Notes under the pieces: generated by a model
The model's input: only the letters and a program-made list of their open reading frames with translations
What the model was told of the DNA's origin: nothing
The model's database searches: none
Shown: positions 22,193-31,151 of the stretch, in pieces
How the letters are laid out: every line of letters starts with the position of its first letter
Numbering within the stretch: the stretch's first letter is position 1
Position numbers and translations under genes: made by a program
Assembly: GCA_019348115.1 (NCBI GenBank)
Contig: JAHWKB010000003.1
Span: 1 to 41,474 of the forward strand
Source of the DNA: Actinomycetota bacterium
GTDB taxonomy: Bacteria; Actinomycetota; Nitriliruptoria; Nitriliruptorales; Nitriliruptoraceae
Direction of reading: 5' to 3'
DNA length: 41,474 nt

Positions 22193-23938
22193 TCATGCGG
22201 TCCGGGCCCGGGTCTTGATGCGGTTGGTGAGCTCCTGGACCTGGTCGTAGATGGCCCGGCGCTCCTGCATGAGGTTCGCGATCTTCGAGTTGGCGTGCAT
22301 GACCGTCGTGTGGTCGCGGCCCCCGAACGCCTTGCCGATCCGGGGCAGCGACAGGTCGGTCATCTCGCGCACCAGGTACATCGCGATCTGCCGCGCCGTC
22401 ACGAGCTGCCGGCTCCGCGACGGGGAGCACAGCTCCTCGACCGAGAGGCTGAAGTAGGCCGAGACCTCCTCCATGATCAGCTGGGTCGAGATCTCCTGCT
22501 CACGGTCGTCGGGGAAGAGGTCCTTCAGGACCATCTCCGCCATCGGCAGGTCGGCGTTGGCCTGCTGCAGGCTCGCGAAGGCGGTGACGCGGATGAGTGC
22601 CCCCTCGAGCTCGCGGATGTTGGACTGCACCTTCGAGGCGATGAGCTCGAGCACGTCCGGCGGGACGCCGAGCCGGTCGTTCTCGGACTTCTTCCGGAGG
22701 ATCGCGATCCGGGTCTCGAGGTCAGGAGGCTGGACGTCGGTCATGAGCCCCCACTCGAACCGGCTCCGCAACCGGTCCTCGAGCCGGGCGATGCCGCGCG
22801 GCGGCCGGTCACTCGAGATCACGATCTGCTTCTCGGCGTTGTGCAGGGCGTTGAACGTGTGGAAGAACTCCTCCTGGGTGCGTTCCTTCGACTCGAGGAA
22901 CTGGATGTCGTCGATCAGGAGGACGTCGGCCTGGCGGTAGGTGCGCTGGAAGCCGGTGATGCGGTCGTCGCGGATGGCGTTGATGAACTCGTTGGTGAAC
23001 TGCTCGGTCGTGACGTAGCGCACCTTCAGCCGCGGGTAGAGGCTGCGGACGTAGTGGCCGATCGCGTGCAGCAGGTGGGTCTTGCCGAGGCCGGCGCCCC
23101 CGTAGATGAACAGCGGGTTGTAGGACTTCGCCGGCGCCTCGGCGACGGCCACGGCCGCCGCGTGGGCGAAGCGGTTGGACGCGCCGATGACGAAGTCGTC
23201 GAAGACGTACTTCGGGTTCAGCTGCGTGTCGGGCTCGACGTCGTCGAGGCCGATGGCGGGGCGCTGCGGCGGCAGCGTGACGGTGGGCCCAGGGGGACGC
23301 CCGGGTGCCTCGAGGGGACGATCGCTCTCGGCGCGCTCGCGGTGCTCGGCCGCGTGGTCGCCGTCGTCCCAGTCGCGCGGCTGCTGGACCGGCACCTGCT
23401 CCGCCTCGGTCCGCTGCGGCGGGGCGTGCTGCAGCGGGGTCGGATCGGCTCCGGGAGCTCCCGCGGCGGGCGTCACGTCCGGTGTGCGGGCGTCGGACGA
23501 GGGCGGCGGATCCGAAGGTCCGTCCGAGCGGCCCTCGGCGGTCGCACCGGCACCGGGGCCCGAGTAGCCGTCGAGCGGCTCGGGCTTCGGCTGGACCGTG
23601 ATCACGACGGTGAGCGGCCGCCCGGCGGCAGACGACAGGGCGCTGCGGATGCGGTCGCCGCAGCGGGTGTCGAGCCACTCGCGGGCGAAGGCGTGCGGGG
23701 TCGCGAGGACCACGGTGTCGTCGCTGAACCCGACGGGCCGGGTGGCGGCGAGCCACTGTCGTTGGGCGGGGGAGCTGACGGTGCGCACGACCTCGTCGAG
23801 GCTCGATCGCCACAGCGATTCGAGGTCGAGGGCGGGTGACGAGCCGGCGGCGCCATCGTCCTCGGGCTCGGCGGAGCCGGGATCGACCGCTGCGCCCGCC
23901 CATGCCGACCGGTCGTCCGCTGGGTCCTGTCCTGCCAT
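22193..23938 (-). CDS. dnaA: Chromosomal replication initiator DnaA
   Basis: [65 protein letters not shown]. Confidence 0.99.
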   Translation of the reverse strand: MAGQDPADDRSAWAGAAVDPGSAEPEDDGAAGSSPALDLESLWRSSLDEVVRTVSSPAQRQWLAATRPVGFSDDTVVLATPHAFAREWLDTRCGDRIRSALSSAAGRPLTVVITVQPKPEPLDGYSGPGAGATAEGRSDGPSDPPPSSDARTPDVTPAAGAPGADPTPLQHAPPQRTEAEQVPVQQPRDWDDGDHAAEHRERAESDRPLEAPGRPPGPTVTLPPQRPAIGLDDVEPDTQLNPKYVFDDFVIGASNRFAHAAAVAVAEAPAKSYNPLFIYGGAGLGKTHLLHAIGHYVRSLYPRLKVRYVTTEQFTNEFINAIRDDRITGFQRTYRQADVLLIDDIQFLESKERTQEEFFHTFNALHNAEKQIVISSDRPPRGIARLEDRLRSRFEWGLMTDVQPPDLETRIAILRKKSENDRLGVPPDVLELIASKVQSNIRELEGALIRVTAFASLQQANADLPMAEMVLKDLFPDDREQEISTQLIMEEVSAYFSLSVEELCSPSRSRQLVTARQIAMYLVREMTDLSLPRIGKAFGGRDHTTVMHANSKIANLMQERRAIYDQVQELTNRIKTRARTA

Positions 23939-24036
23939 CCGCCGCTCCGTCTCGTCGTCCGTCGGCGCGCGGCGTGCGACCGCCCCCCGGGATGGGCTCT
24001 CGTGCCGGCACGCCAGGATGGGCCCCCGGAGCCGAC

Positions 24037-24068
24037 ATATCCACAGCTGTGTCCACAGTTGTGGATGA
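24037..24068. promoter_or_regulatory. DnaA-box cluster upstream of dnaA
   Basis: ATATCCACA (24037-24045), GTGTCCACA (24049-24057) and inverted TGTGGATGA (24060-24068), each 8/9 to consensus, about 100-130 bp upstream of the dnaA start. Confidence 0.65.
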
Positions 24069-24236
24069 TGCGGGTGGTGCGGGGATCCGCCGCCCGGTGG
24101 CCGCGAAGGGGAAGGTCCTCAGGGACGTCGGGAGGAGCGGATCCTGTGCGTTCTCGGGCGATCCCCCGCCCCGCTCTCCCCGCTGTCCCAGGGACGGCTG
24201 CGGACGTTACACCCCGACCCCCGAGGCCGCAACAGG

Positions 24237-24245
24237 TTATCCACA
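24237..24245 (+). promoter_or_regulatory. Perfect DnaA box TTATCCACA in dnaA-rpmH spacer
   Basis: Exact match to TTATCCACA. Confidence 0.75.
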
Positions 24246-24367
24246 GAGGTCCAGACCGTGCGTTGTGCGCCTGTTCGGCGCCACGTGCCCCACGCCCCGC
24301 GCACACGTTCCTGGACCCCTGGGGTACCTTCCTCCCCGGTCGGGCCGCACGCCGTCCCGATCCGGTG

Positions 24368-24397
24368 TTGCCTCGCATCCGAGAAGCGCCGTAGACT
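24368..24397 (+). promoter_or_regulatory. Candidate rpmH promoter
   Basis: TTGCCT - 18 nt - TAGACT, 130 bp upstream of rpmH. Confidence 0.4.
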
Positions 24398-24526
24398 CGC
24401 GCACGCCGTACCACCTCACACGCCCCTGCACCGGTGGCGGTCCCCTCGGCAAGATCTCATGGATCCCCGTGTCTGGGACGTCCCGTGCCGCGTGCACCCG
24501 TGACACCTCCAGGGAGGGCAACCCCC

Positions 24527-24661
24527 GTGAAGCGCACGTTCCAGCCCAACAACCGCCGTCGGTCCAAGAAGCACGGCTTCCGTGCCCGGATGTCGACCCG
24601 AGCTGGCCGCGCCATCGTCAAGAGCCGCCGCCGCAACGGTCGCGCCAAGCTGACCGCCTGA
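24527..24661 (+). CDS. rpmH: 50S ribosomal protein L34
   Basis: (V)[43 protein letters not shown]. Confidence 0.98.
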   Translation: MKRTFQPNNRRRSKKHGFRARMSTRAGRAIVKSRRRNGRAKLTA

Positions 24662-24665
24662 GGTC

Positions 24666-25037
24666 GTGACCTTCCCCTCGGGAGCAGCGGCGCCACCCGA
24701 CCGCCTCCGGAGCTCGCGTGACATCGCGGCCGTCCTGCGTGGACGGCGGCAGCGCGCGGGCCGGTTGGCGGTCGTCTACGTGCACCGGACCGACGAGGAC
24801 CGCCCCGCCCGGATCGCCGTCGTCGCTTCCCGCAAGGTCGGGAGCGCGGTCGCGCGCAACCGCGCGAAGCGGCTCCTCCGTGAGGCCGCCGCCCGGGTCG
24901 CCTGGGCGCCCGGCGCCGACGTGGTCCTCGTCGCCCGGCACGCCTGCGCCACGGCCGCCATGCCCGGGGTGCGCGAGGAGCTCGTCCAGCTCGCGCGGGA
25001 CCTCGGGGTACTCGACGACGCGCTGGACGCCGCGTGA
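24666..25037 (+). CDS. rnpA: Ribonuclease P protein component
   Basis: [27 protein letters not shown]...[23 protein letters not shown]. Confidence 0.95.
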   Translation: MTFPSGAAAPPDRLRSSRDIAAVLRGRRQRAGRLAVVYVHRTDEDRPARIAVVASRKVGSAVARNRAKRLLREAAARVAWAPGADVVLVARHACATAAMPGVREELVQLARDLGVLDDALDAA

Positions 25038-25333
25038 GCGCCGGCCCCGAGCCGCGCGCCGCCGCGACGGTCGGCCCGCCCACGGGTTCGTCAGTCCTGA
25101 CGAATCCGAGCCCGGTGGCGCGCCTCCTCCTCCTCCTCATCTCCCTCTACCGCTCCACCGCCCGCCTGCGCTCGCCGCGGTGCCGCTTCCTCCCCACGTG
25201 CTCGGCGTTCGCCGCCGAGAGCATCGAGGAGCACGGCGCCGCGCGGGGTGCCTGGCTCGCCATCCGGCGCATCGCACGCTGCCACCCGTGGAACCCCGGG
25301 GGGTTCGACCCCGTCCCCCCGCGACGCTCCTGA
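25034..25333 (+). CDS. yidD: Membrane protein insertion efficiency factor YidD
   Basis: [61 protein letters not shown]. Confidence 0.95.
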   Translation: MSAGPEPRAAATVGPPTGSSVLTNPSPVARLLLLLISLYRSTARLRSPRCRFLPTCSAFAAESIEEHGAARGAWLAIRRIARCHPWNPGGFDPVPPRRS

Positions 25334-25348
25334 CCAGGAAGTAGACAC

Positions 25349-26305
25349 ATGGCCATCTGGGACGCCATCAAAGGGCTCTTCCAGTCCGCGCTCGAGCTCC
25401 TCCACACGGGGCTGGAGCCGATCTTCGGTGACCAGGCCTGGGGATGGGCGATCATCGCCCTGACCATCATCGTGCGGATCTTCCTGCTTCCCCTCGCCGT
25501 CAAGCAGACGCGGTCGATGAGGGCCATGCAGGCGCTGCAGCCCAAGATCAAGGAGCTGCAGAAGAAGCACAAGGTCGACAAGGAGCTGATGCGCAAGGAC
25601 CCCGAGACCTACAAGGCGCGCAAGCAGAAGCTCAACGAAGAGACCATGGCGATGTACAAGGAGGAGGGGGTCAACCCCGCCTCCGGGTGTCTCCCGCTGC
25701 TCCTCCAGGCCCCGATCTTCTTCGCGTTGTTCCAGGTCCTGCGCGACTTCGACGCGCTGCGTGACGCGCCGTTCTACTTCTTCACGGCCTTCGTCGGCAA
25801 CGAGGAGCACGGCGCCGGCCTCGGCGCGTTCGTACGTGACACCGGCTGGCCCGGCTGGTTCCTCATCGTGCTGATGGCCGCGACCATGTTCTGGTCCCAG
25901 CGCCAGATGATGTCGCGCAACTCGGGGGCCATGGAAGGTCCCGCCGCGCAGCAGCAGAAGATCATGATGTACATCATGCCGGTCTTCCTCGCGTTCATCT
26001 CCCAGGGGTTCCCGCTCGGGGTGCTCCTCTACTGGGTGACGACCAACTTCTGGCAGATGGGGCAGCAGGCGGTGATCCTGCGCGAGGTCAAGCACGACAT
26101 CGACCAGGCCAACACCCCGCCCAACGCCAAGGCGAAGCCCTCGAGCGCGAAGGCGAAGGGCGGGACCACCACCGCCAAGCCCAAGAACCCGAAGCCCTCC
26201 ACGGCACACACTCCCAAGCCCAAGCAGTCGAGCGACCAGCCGGCGCCCGGGCGCAAGAAGAAGCGTGAACACCTTCCCAAGCGCGGGGACGCGACCCAGC
26301 GCTAG
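25349..26305 (+). CDS. yidC: Membrane protein insertase YidC
   Basis: GWAIIALTIIVRIFLLPLAVKQTRSMRAMQALQPKIKELQ, GCLPLLLQAPIFFALFQVL. Confidence 0.96.
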   Translation: MAIWDAIKGLFQSALELLHTGLEPIFGDQAWGWAIIALTIIVRIFLLPLAVKQTRSMRAMQALQPKIKELQKKHKVDKELMRKDPETYKARKQKLNEETMAMYKEEGVNPASGCLPLLLQAPIFFALFQVLRDFDALRDAPFYFFTAFVGNEEHGAGLGAFVRDTGWPGWFLIVLMAATMFWSQRQMMSRNSGAMEGPAAQQQKIMMYIMPVFLAFISQGFPLGVLLYWVTTNFWQMGQQAVILREVKHDIDQANTPPNAKAKPSSAKAKGGTTTAKPKNPKPSTAHTPKPKQSSDQPAPGRKKKREHLPKRGDATQR

Positions 26306-26322
26306 ACCCAGGAGAGACACCG

Positions 26323-27072
26323 ATGACGCGACGCATCGAAGCCGGCGGCGACTCCCTCGAGGAGGCGCTCGCCCGAGCGGTCGCTGAACTCGCCGACTGT
26401 GACGTGAGCGACGTCGAGATCAAGCTCGCCGCTCCCGACCTCGTCACCGACGTCGAGACCCGCCTCACGCTCGAGGTCGCCACCGCCGCCGCGGACGGCC
26501 AGGACGACGACAGCGACGAGGACGAGCAGGACGAACCCCGCGCACGGCAGCAGCGCCAGGATCGCGCACCTGCGGCCGCTCAGGACCGCGCGCCGCGCGA
26601 CGAGGACGACGAGGACATCGATCTCGACGCCGAGGCCGACGCTGCGGCGGACTTCCTCGAGGGACTGCTCGACATGCTCGAGCTCCCGGGCGACCTCAAG
26701 ATCCGGATCACCGAGGAACACGCGGAGGTCGAGATCGTCGACGTCGGCTCCGGGGCGCTCATCGGCCGTCGCGGCCAGACCCTCGAGGCCATCCAGGAGC
26801 TCGCTCGCTGCGCCCTTCAGCGCGAGTTCCAGCGCCGCTCACACGTCAAGATCGACATCGAGGGCTACCGGGAGCGTCGGCTGGAGAAGCTGCTCGAGAA
26901 GGCCGAGGAGGCCATCGAGAGCGTCCTCGAGACCGGCGAGACCGAGCGGCTCGAGCCGATGGACGTCTTCGAGCGCAAGGCGGTGCACCACCTCGTGGCG
27001 GAGTACGACGGGGTGACGTCGCGGTCCCAGGGCCGGGAGCCGGCGCGTCGGGTGATGATCGAGCCGGCGTAG
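26323..27072 (+). CDS. khpB: Jag/KhpB family KH-R3H RNA-binding protein
   Basis: IGRRGQTLEAIQELARCALQREF (KH) and ERLEPMDVFERKAVHHLVAEYDGVTSRSQGREPARRVMI (R3H). Confidence 0.93.
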   Translation: MTRRIEAGGDSLEEALARAVAELADCDVSDVEIKLAAPDLVTDVETRLTLEVATAAADGQDDDSDEDEQDEPRARQQRQDRAPAAAQDRAPRDEDDEDIDLDAEADAAADFLEGLLDMLELPGDLKIRITEEHAEVEIVDVGSGALIGRRGQTLEAIQELARCALQREFQRRSHVKIDIEGYRERRLEKLLEKAEEAIESVLETGETERLEPMDVFERKAVHHLVAEYDGVTSRSQGREPARRVMIEPA

Positions 27073-27089
27073 GGATGGCGAAGCAGGGA

Positions 27090-27120
27090 GGGCCTCGGCG
27101 GTTTCGTCGGGGCCCTTCTT
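27090..27120 (+). terminator. Intrinsic terminator after khpB
   Basis: GGGCCTCG-N10-CGGGGCCC followed by TTCTT. Confidence 0.6.
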
Positions 27121-27122
27121 CT

Positions 27123-27136
27123 GTTCCACGTGGAAC
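27123..27136. promoter_or_regulatory. parS: parS site 1
   Basis: GTTCCACGTGGAAC, perfect palindrome of the actinobacterial ParB-site type. Confidence 0.92.
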
Positions 27137-27327
27137 TCCCCCGTCTCCAGGCTCGGGGCCGGTCCACTCGCCTCTCTGTGGTCGCGCCGGCCCTGGGGGG
27201 TTCGCCGCGTCGTGTCAGGGGGAGGGAGAGGTATGGAGCGGGGTGCATCGGGCCGTGGGGGCGGTCGTGGGGTGTTTCCGCAGGTCGGGGCACGTTCGGA
27301 CGGCGGTCTGGAGACTGTCAGGGCGGT

Positions 27328-27341
27328 GTTCCACGTGGAAC
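27328..27341. promoter_or_regulatory. parS: parS site 2
   Basis: GTTCCACGTGGAAC, identical to site 1. Confidence 0.92.
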
Positions 27342-27402
27342 TGGCCGGGGTGTTGAGGGAGGCGTAGGCTCGGGTCGGTCGGCGGCGACGTGGAGGGGCG
27401 CG

Positions 27403-28005
27403 GTGGGGGTGGAGGAGGAGCGGTTGGCGGTGTTCGCCGCTGCGGTGGAGGAGTCGCCCCACAACCTGGTGTCGGCGCGGGCGGTGACGGAGATCCGGAC
27501 GCGGCACATCCCGGAGTGCGTGGCGCTCGCGCGGATGCTGCCGGACGGACCGTTGCGCTTGCTCGACGTCGGGTCCGGTGGTGGGTTCCCCGGCCTCGTG
27601 ATCGCGGCGGTGCGCGAGGACCTGGAGGTCACGCTGCTGGACTCGACGCGCAAGAAGACCGAGTTCCTGGCCGAGACCGCGGTCGCGATGGGGGTGGACG
27701 TCGCGGTCATCAACGAACGTGCCGAGGAGGCCGCGATGAGTCGGGGAGGCCGGTACGACCTCGTCACGGCCCGAGCGGTGGCGCCATTGGAGCGCCTCAT
27801 CCCCTGGACCGTGCCGTTCCTCACCGCGTCCGGGCTCGTCTACGCCGTGAAGGGGGACCGGTGGGAGCAGGAGCTCGACGCCGCCGCACCCGCGTTGCGG
27901 CGCTGGGGCGCGTCCGTCGTCGCGACACCCGCGGACATCCACCAGCAGGATGACGATGCGACGGCCGACCGACCCAAGGTTGTTATCATCGGCCGAGCAC
28001 CGTGA
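27403..28005 (+). CDS. rsmG: 16S rRNA (guanine(527)-N(7))-methyltransferase
   Basis: LLDVGSGGGFPGLVIA, STRKKTEFL, LVTARAVAPLERLIPW; GTG start at 27403. Confidence 0.93.
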   Translation: MGVEEERLAVFAAAVEESPHNLVSARAVTEIRTRHIPECVALARMLPDGPLRLLDVGSGGGFPGLVIAAVREDLEVTLLDSTRKKTEFLAETAVAMGVDVAVINERAEEAAMSRGGRYDLVTARAVAPLERLIPWTVPFLTASGLVYAVKGDRWEQELDAAAPALRRWGASVVATPADIHQQDDDATADRPKVVIIGRAP

Positions 28006-28042
28006 CGGGGCCGTCCGGTCCACCTGACGCTGAGGGGGCTGC

Positions 28043-30214
28043 ATGAACTGGCCTGATCCCGGGACGCCATCCGAGCACGGTGCCGAGGAGCCGGACGCGG
28101 ACGCTCCCCACGATCCGTCTGCGAGTTCCGGCGGCGGTGACGAACCGCGGCCCGACGACGTCGGAGGCGCGGAGCGGGACCCGGACCCGGCGTCGGGCTA
28201 TGCCCGTCTGCGCTCCGAAGCGGGCGAGGATCTCGGACGGTGGGAGGCACCGGAGCCGCCGCCGGTGACCGACCCCGACGAGCCCGTGCCCGGCCTCGAC
28301 CCTGCAGGGGCCCGGCGTGCGGATCCGCCGCCGCTCGCGGGCGCGCCCGCACTTGACGTCAGCTCTGACGAATCGCGTGAGGACGGCCCGCAGGCCGCGT
28401 GGGCTACGGACGACGACGCCGTCGCTCCTGCGCGAAGGCACGAGGATGGCCTGAGCGACGGCGGCACAGCCGCCGAGGCCCACGGCTTCGGACGTCCCGC
28501 GTTCTCGCCGCACACGGGATCCTGGAGGGCCGGTTCGGACGCTCCCGCAGCATCCGACACCCGGGCTCCCAGCAGCCCCGAGGAGGCGCCCGCTGCTGCG
28601 GGCCACGCCGAGGGTGAGAACGAGCCCCCCGCCCCCGCGTCCCCCGGCGGGCTCGCTTCGGCGGGCGAGGGCGACCCGGTGGCCCCGGCTGGGCTGCCGG
28701 ACCACACGCCGTTCCACGGGGAACGCGAGGAGCCGACGGCCTCGGTGACGCCCGACGCCGACCCGATGTTCCACGGGGAACAGCCGGCCGGGACCCCCCC
28801 GACCGCGTCCATCGGAGAGGCCACGCGGAGCAGCTCCGCCGCCGCCATCGAGGACGCACTGTCGGAGCTCGACGAGGGGGACCGGCACGCGACGGTGCTC
28901 TGCGTGGCGAACCAGAAGGGCGGCGTGGGGAAGACGACGACCACGGTCTCGCTCGGGGCTGCGCTCGCGATGCTCGGGGCGCAGGTCCTGGTCGTCGATC
29001 TCGATCCGCAGGGCAACGCCACCACCGGGCTCGGACTCCGGGCACAGGAGGGAGCACCGAGCACCTACCGCGTGATCGTCGAGCAGATGGACGTCGAGGA
29101 CGCGGCCGAGCCGACCGCCGTCCGCGGCCTCCACGTGCTCCCGTCGAGCCTGGACCTCGCCGGCGCCGAGATCGAGCTCGTCCCGGCGTTCTCGCGCGAG
29201 AACCGACTCAAGCAAGCCCTGGATGCCGTCCGGGACCTCTACGACGTCATCCTCATCGACTGCCCTCCGTCCCTGGGGCTCCTCACCATCAACGCGCTGG
29301 TGGCCGCGGACCAGGTCCTGGTGCCGATCCAGTGCGAGTACTACGCGCTCGAGGGCCTGGGGCAACTGATGCGCACCGTCAAGCTCGTCGCGGACAGCCT
29401 CAACCGGGGCCTGGGTGTCGGTGGCGTGGTGCTGACGATGTTCGACGGACGCACCAACCTGTCGCAGCAGGTCGTGGACGAGGTCCGGAACTACTTCGGG
29501 GACATCGCCTACCAGACCATCGTCCCGCGCACGGTCCGCCTCTCGGAGGCGCCTTCCTACGGTCAGCCGATCGGTGTGTTCGACGCCTCGAGCCGGGGCG
29601 CGCGCGCCTACCAGCGGCTCGCCCGGGAGGTGGCCCGCCGGCTGGACCTGGAGCTGGAGGAGGAGGTCTCGCCGCTCGACCGGCTCCTCGGCTCGAGCGC
29701 GCCTCCGCCCGACGAGGCGGCTCCGCTGCCGACGGACCTCGTCCCCGAGGACGTCCCCACCCACGTCGACAGCGACCGAGCGGACGAGGAGCCCAGCACG
29801 GAGCCCGGGGACCCGCTGGAGACCGACGGGGCGGGCCAGGAACCCGGGCCGGAGCACGTGCATGACCAGCACGACGCGTCCGAGCAGCAGGACCGTCACG
29901 ACGGCGGAGACCAGCACGGGGACGACGCGGGCCACGCCGACAACCACGGGCACGGGCAGGACGGCCCCGGCGAGCACGGGCCCGGCCACGACGGGGGTCA
30001 CGGTCACGACGAGGACCACGGGCACGAGGATCTGGGCCAGCACGAGGACCACGGGCACGACCACGGGCAGCACGACGACCACCCCGGGGACCCCGGACAC
30101 CACGGGCAGGGCCACGAGCAGCACGGCCACCACGACGAGGGCCGCCACGACGGTCACCACGAGGGCCACCACCAGCACGACGAGCCGGACCACGGCACGG
30201 AGGGATGGACATGA
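28043..30214 (+). CDS. parA: Chromosome-partitioning ATPase ParA/Soj with long N-terminal extension and His-rich C-terminal tail
   Basis: [46 protein letters not shown]...[38 protein letters not shown]. Residues 605-723 contain 33 His; stop overlaps parB start. N-terminal start not certain. Confidence 0.93.
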   Translation: MNWPDPGTPSEHGAEEPDADAPHDPSASSGGGDEPRPDDVGGAERDPDPASGYARLRSEAGEDLGRWEAPEPPPVTDPDEPVPGLDPAGARRADPPPLAGAPALDVSSDESREDGPQAAWATDDDAVAPARRHEDGLSDGGTAAEAHGFGRPAFSPHTGSWRAGSDAPAASDTRAPSSPEEAPAAAGHAEGENEPPAPASPGGLASAGEGDPVAPAGLPDHTPFHGEREEPTASVTPDADPMFHGEQPAGTPPTASIGEATRSSSAAAIEDALSELDEGDRHATVLCVANQKGGVGKTTTTVSLGAALAMLGAQVLVVDLDPQGNATTGLGLRAQEGAPSTYRVIVEQMDVEDAAEPTAVRGLHVLPSSLDLAGAEIELVPAFSRENRLKQALDAVRDLYDVILIDCPPSLGLLTINALVAADQVLVPIQCEYYALEGLGQLMRTVKLVADSLNRGLGVGGVVLTMFDGRTNLSQQVVDEVRNYFGDIAYQTIVPRTVRLSEAPSYGQPIGVFDASSRGARAYQRLAREVARRLDLELEEEVSPLDRLLGSSAPPPDEAAPLPTDLVPEDVPTHVDSDRADEEPSTEPGDPLETDGAGQEPGPEHVHDQHDASEQQDRHDGGDQHGDDAGHADNHGHGQDGPGEHGPGHDGGHGHDEDHGHEDLGQHEDHGHDHGQHDDHPGDPGHHGQGHEQHGHHDEGRHDGHHEGHHQHDEPDHGTEGWT
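28711..28724 (+). promoter_or_regulatory. Variant parS-like site in parA
   Basis: GTTCCACGGGGAAC, one mismatch from parS. Confidence 0.6.
28768..28781 (+). promoter_or_regulatory. Variant parS-like site in parA
   Basis: GTTCCACGGGGAAC flanked T..A (TGTTCCACGGGGAACA), one mismatch from parS. Confidence 0.65.
29852..30211 (+). repeat. Imperfect short tandem repeat region (CAC/GAC/GGG codons) encoding the His-rich ParA tail
   Basis: Recurring CACGGGCACGA / GACCACGGGCACGA units. Confidence 0.75.
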
Positions 30215-31146
30215 ACCGCAAGGGTGGACTCGGCAGGGGCCTCGCGGCGCTCATCCCGCCGGGCGAGGAGCACCAGGCGACGCTCACGGAGGTGTCGCTG
30301 TCGGCGATCTCCCCGAACCCCCGGCAGCCGCGCGGGGTCTTCGACGACGACGAGCTCGAGGGCCTGGCGACCTCCATCCGTGACATGGGGGTGCTGCAGC
30401 CGATCGTGGTGCGCCCGCTCGGTGACGAGCGCTACGAGCTCGTCGCCGGCGAGCGACGCCTGCGGGCCTCGAAGCTCGCCGGCCTCACCCGCATCCCGGC
30501 CATCGTGCGCCACACCGAGGACGCCGACCTCCTGAAGGAGGCGCTGGTCGAGAACATCCACCGGGTGCAGCTGAACCCGCTGGAGGAGGGCGCGGCGTAC
30601 CAGCAGCTCCTCGACGACTTCGGCGTCACCCAGGAGGAGCTCGCGGCCCGTCTGGGCAAGTCCCGTCCCGCCATCTCCAACGCGATGCGCCTGTTGTCGC
30701 TGCCGTCGCCGGTGCAGCGGAAGGTGGCCGCGGGGGTCATCTCGGCCGGCCACGCCAAGGCGCTGCTGTCGCTCGACGACCGTGCGGAGCAGGAGCGGCT
30801 CGCGGACCGCATCGTCGCCGAGGGCCTGTCGGTGCGGGCGACCGAGGAGATCGTCCGGCTCCGCACGCTCGACGAAGTTGACGCAGACGTCAACTCCGCC
30901 CTCGGCGGCTCGTCGAGGAGCGGGAGCTCGGGCCGAGGTGCCCGCCGTCGCCGGTTGACCGCCCCGAGCCTCGTGGAGCTCCAGGACGACCTCTCCGACG
31001 CGCTGATGGCGCGGGTCCGCATCACCATGGGCGCCCGCAAGGGCAAGCTCGCCATCGAGTTCGGGTCGATCGACGACCTGGAGCGGATCGTGGGCGTCAT
31101 CGCCGGCGGCCTCGGCAAGGACGTCCGCGTCGGCGACGACGGGTAG
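30211..31146 (+). CDS. parB: Chromosome-partitioning protein ParB
   Basis: [67 protein letters not shown] at 30211 in ATGA overlap (alternative ATG 30205). Confidence 0.96.
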   Translation: MNRKGGLGRGLAALIPPGEEHQATLTEVSLSAISPNPRQPRGVFDDDELEGLATSIRDMGVLQPIVVRPLGDERYELVAGERRLRASKLAGLTRIPAIVRHTEDADLLKEALVENIHRVQLNPLEEGAAYQQLLDDFGVTQEELAARLGKSRPAISNAMRLLSLPSPVQRKVAAGVISAGHAKALLSLDDRAEQERLADRIVAEGLSVRATEEIVRLRTLDEVDADVNSALGGSSRSGSSGRGARRRRLTAPSLVELQDDLSDALMARVRITMGARKGKLAIEFGSIDDLERIVGVIAGGLGKDVRVGDDG

Positions 31147-31151
31147 CGCGC

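Noticed and set aside
27986-30193. 735-aa minus-strand ORF opposite parA ([13 protein letters not shown]-rich)
   Set aside because: Mirror of the GAC/CAC-rich ParA tail and N-terminal extension; shadow ORF despite hydrophobic look.
29852-30211. Repetitive tract considered as a CRISPR array
   Set aside because: Units are short, irregular and in frame with parA; no uniform repeat-spacer structure.
30877-30894. GTTGACG-CAGA-CGTCAAC hairpin in parB
   Set aside because: One 7-bp inverted repeat inside coding sequence is expected by chance at this window size.
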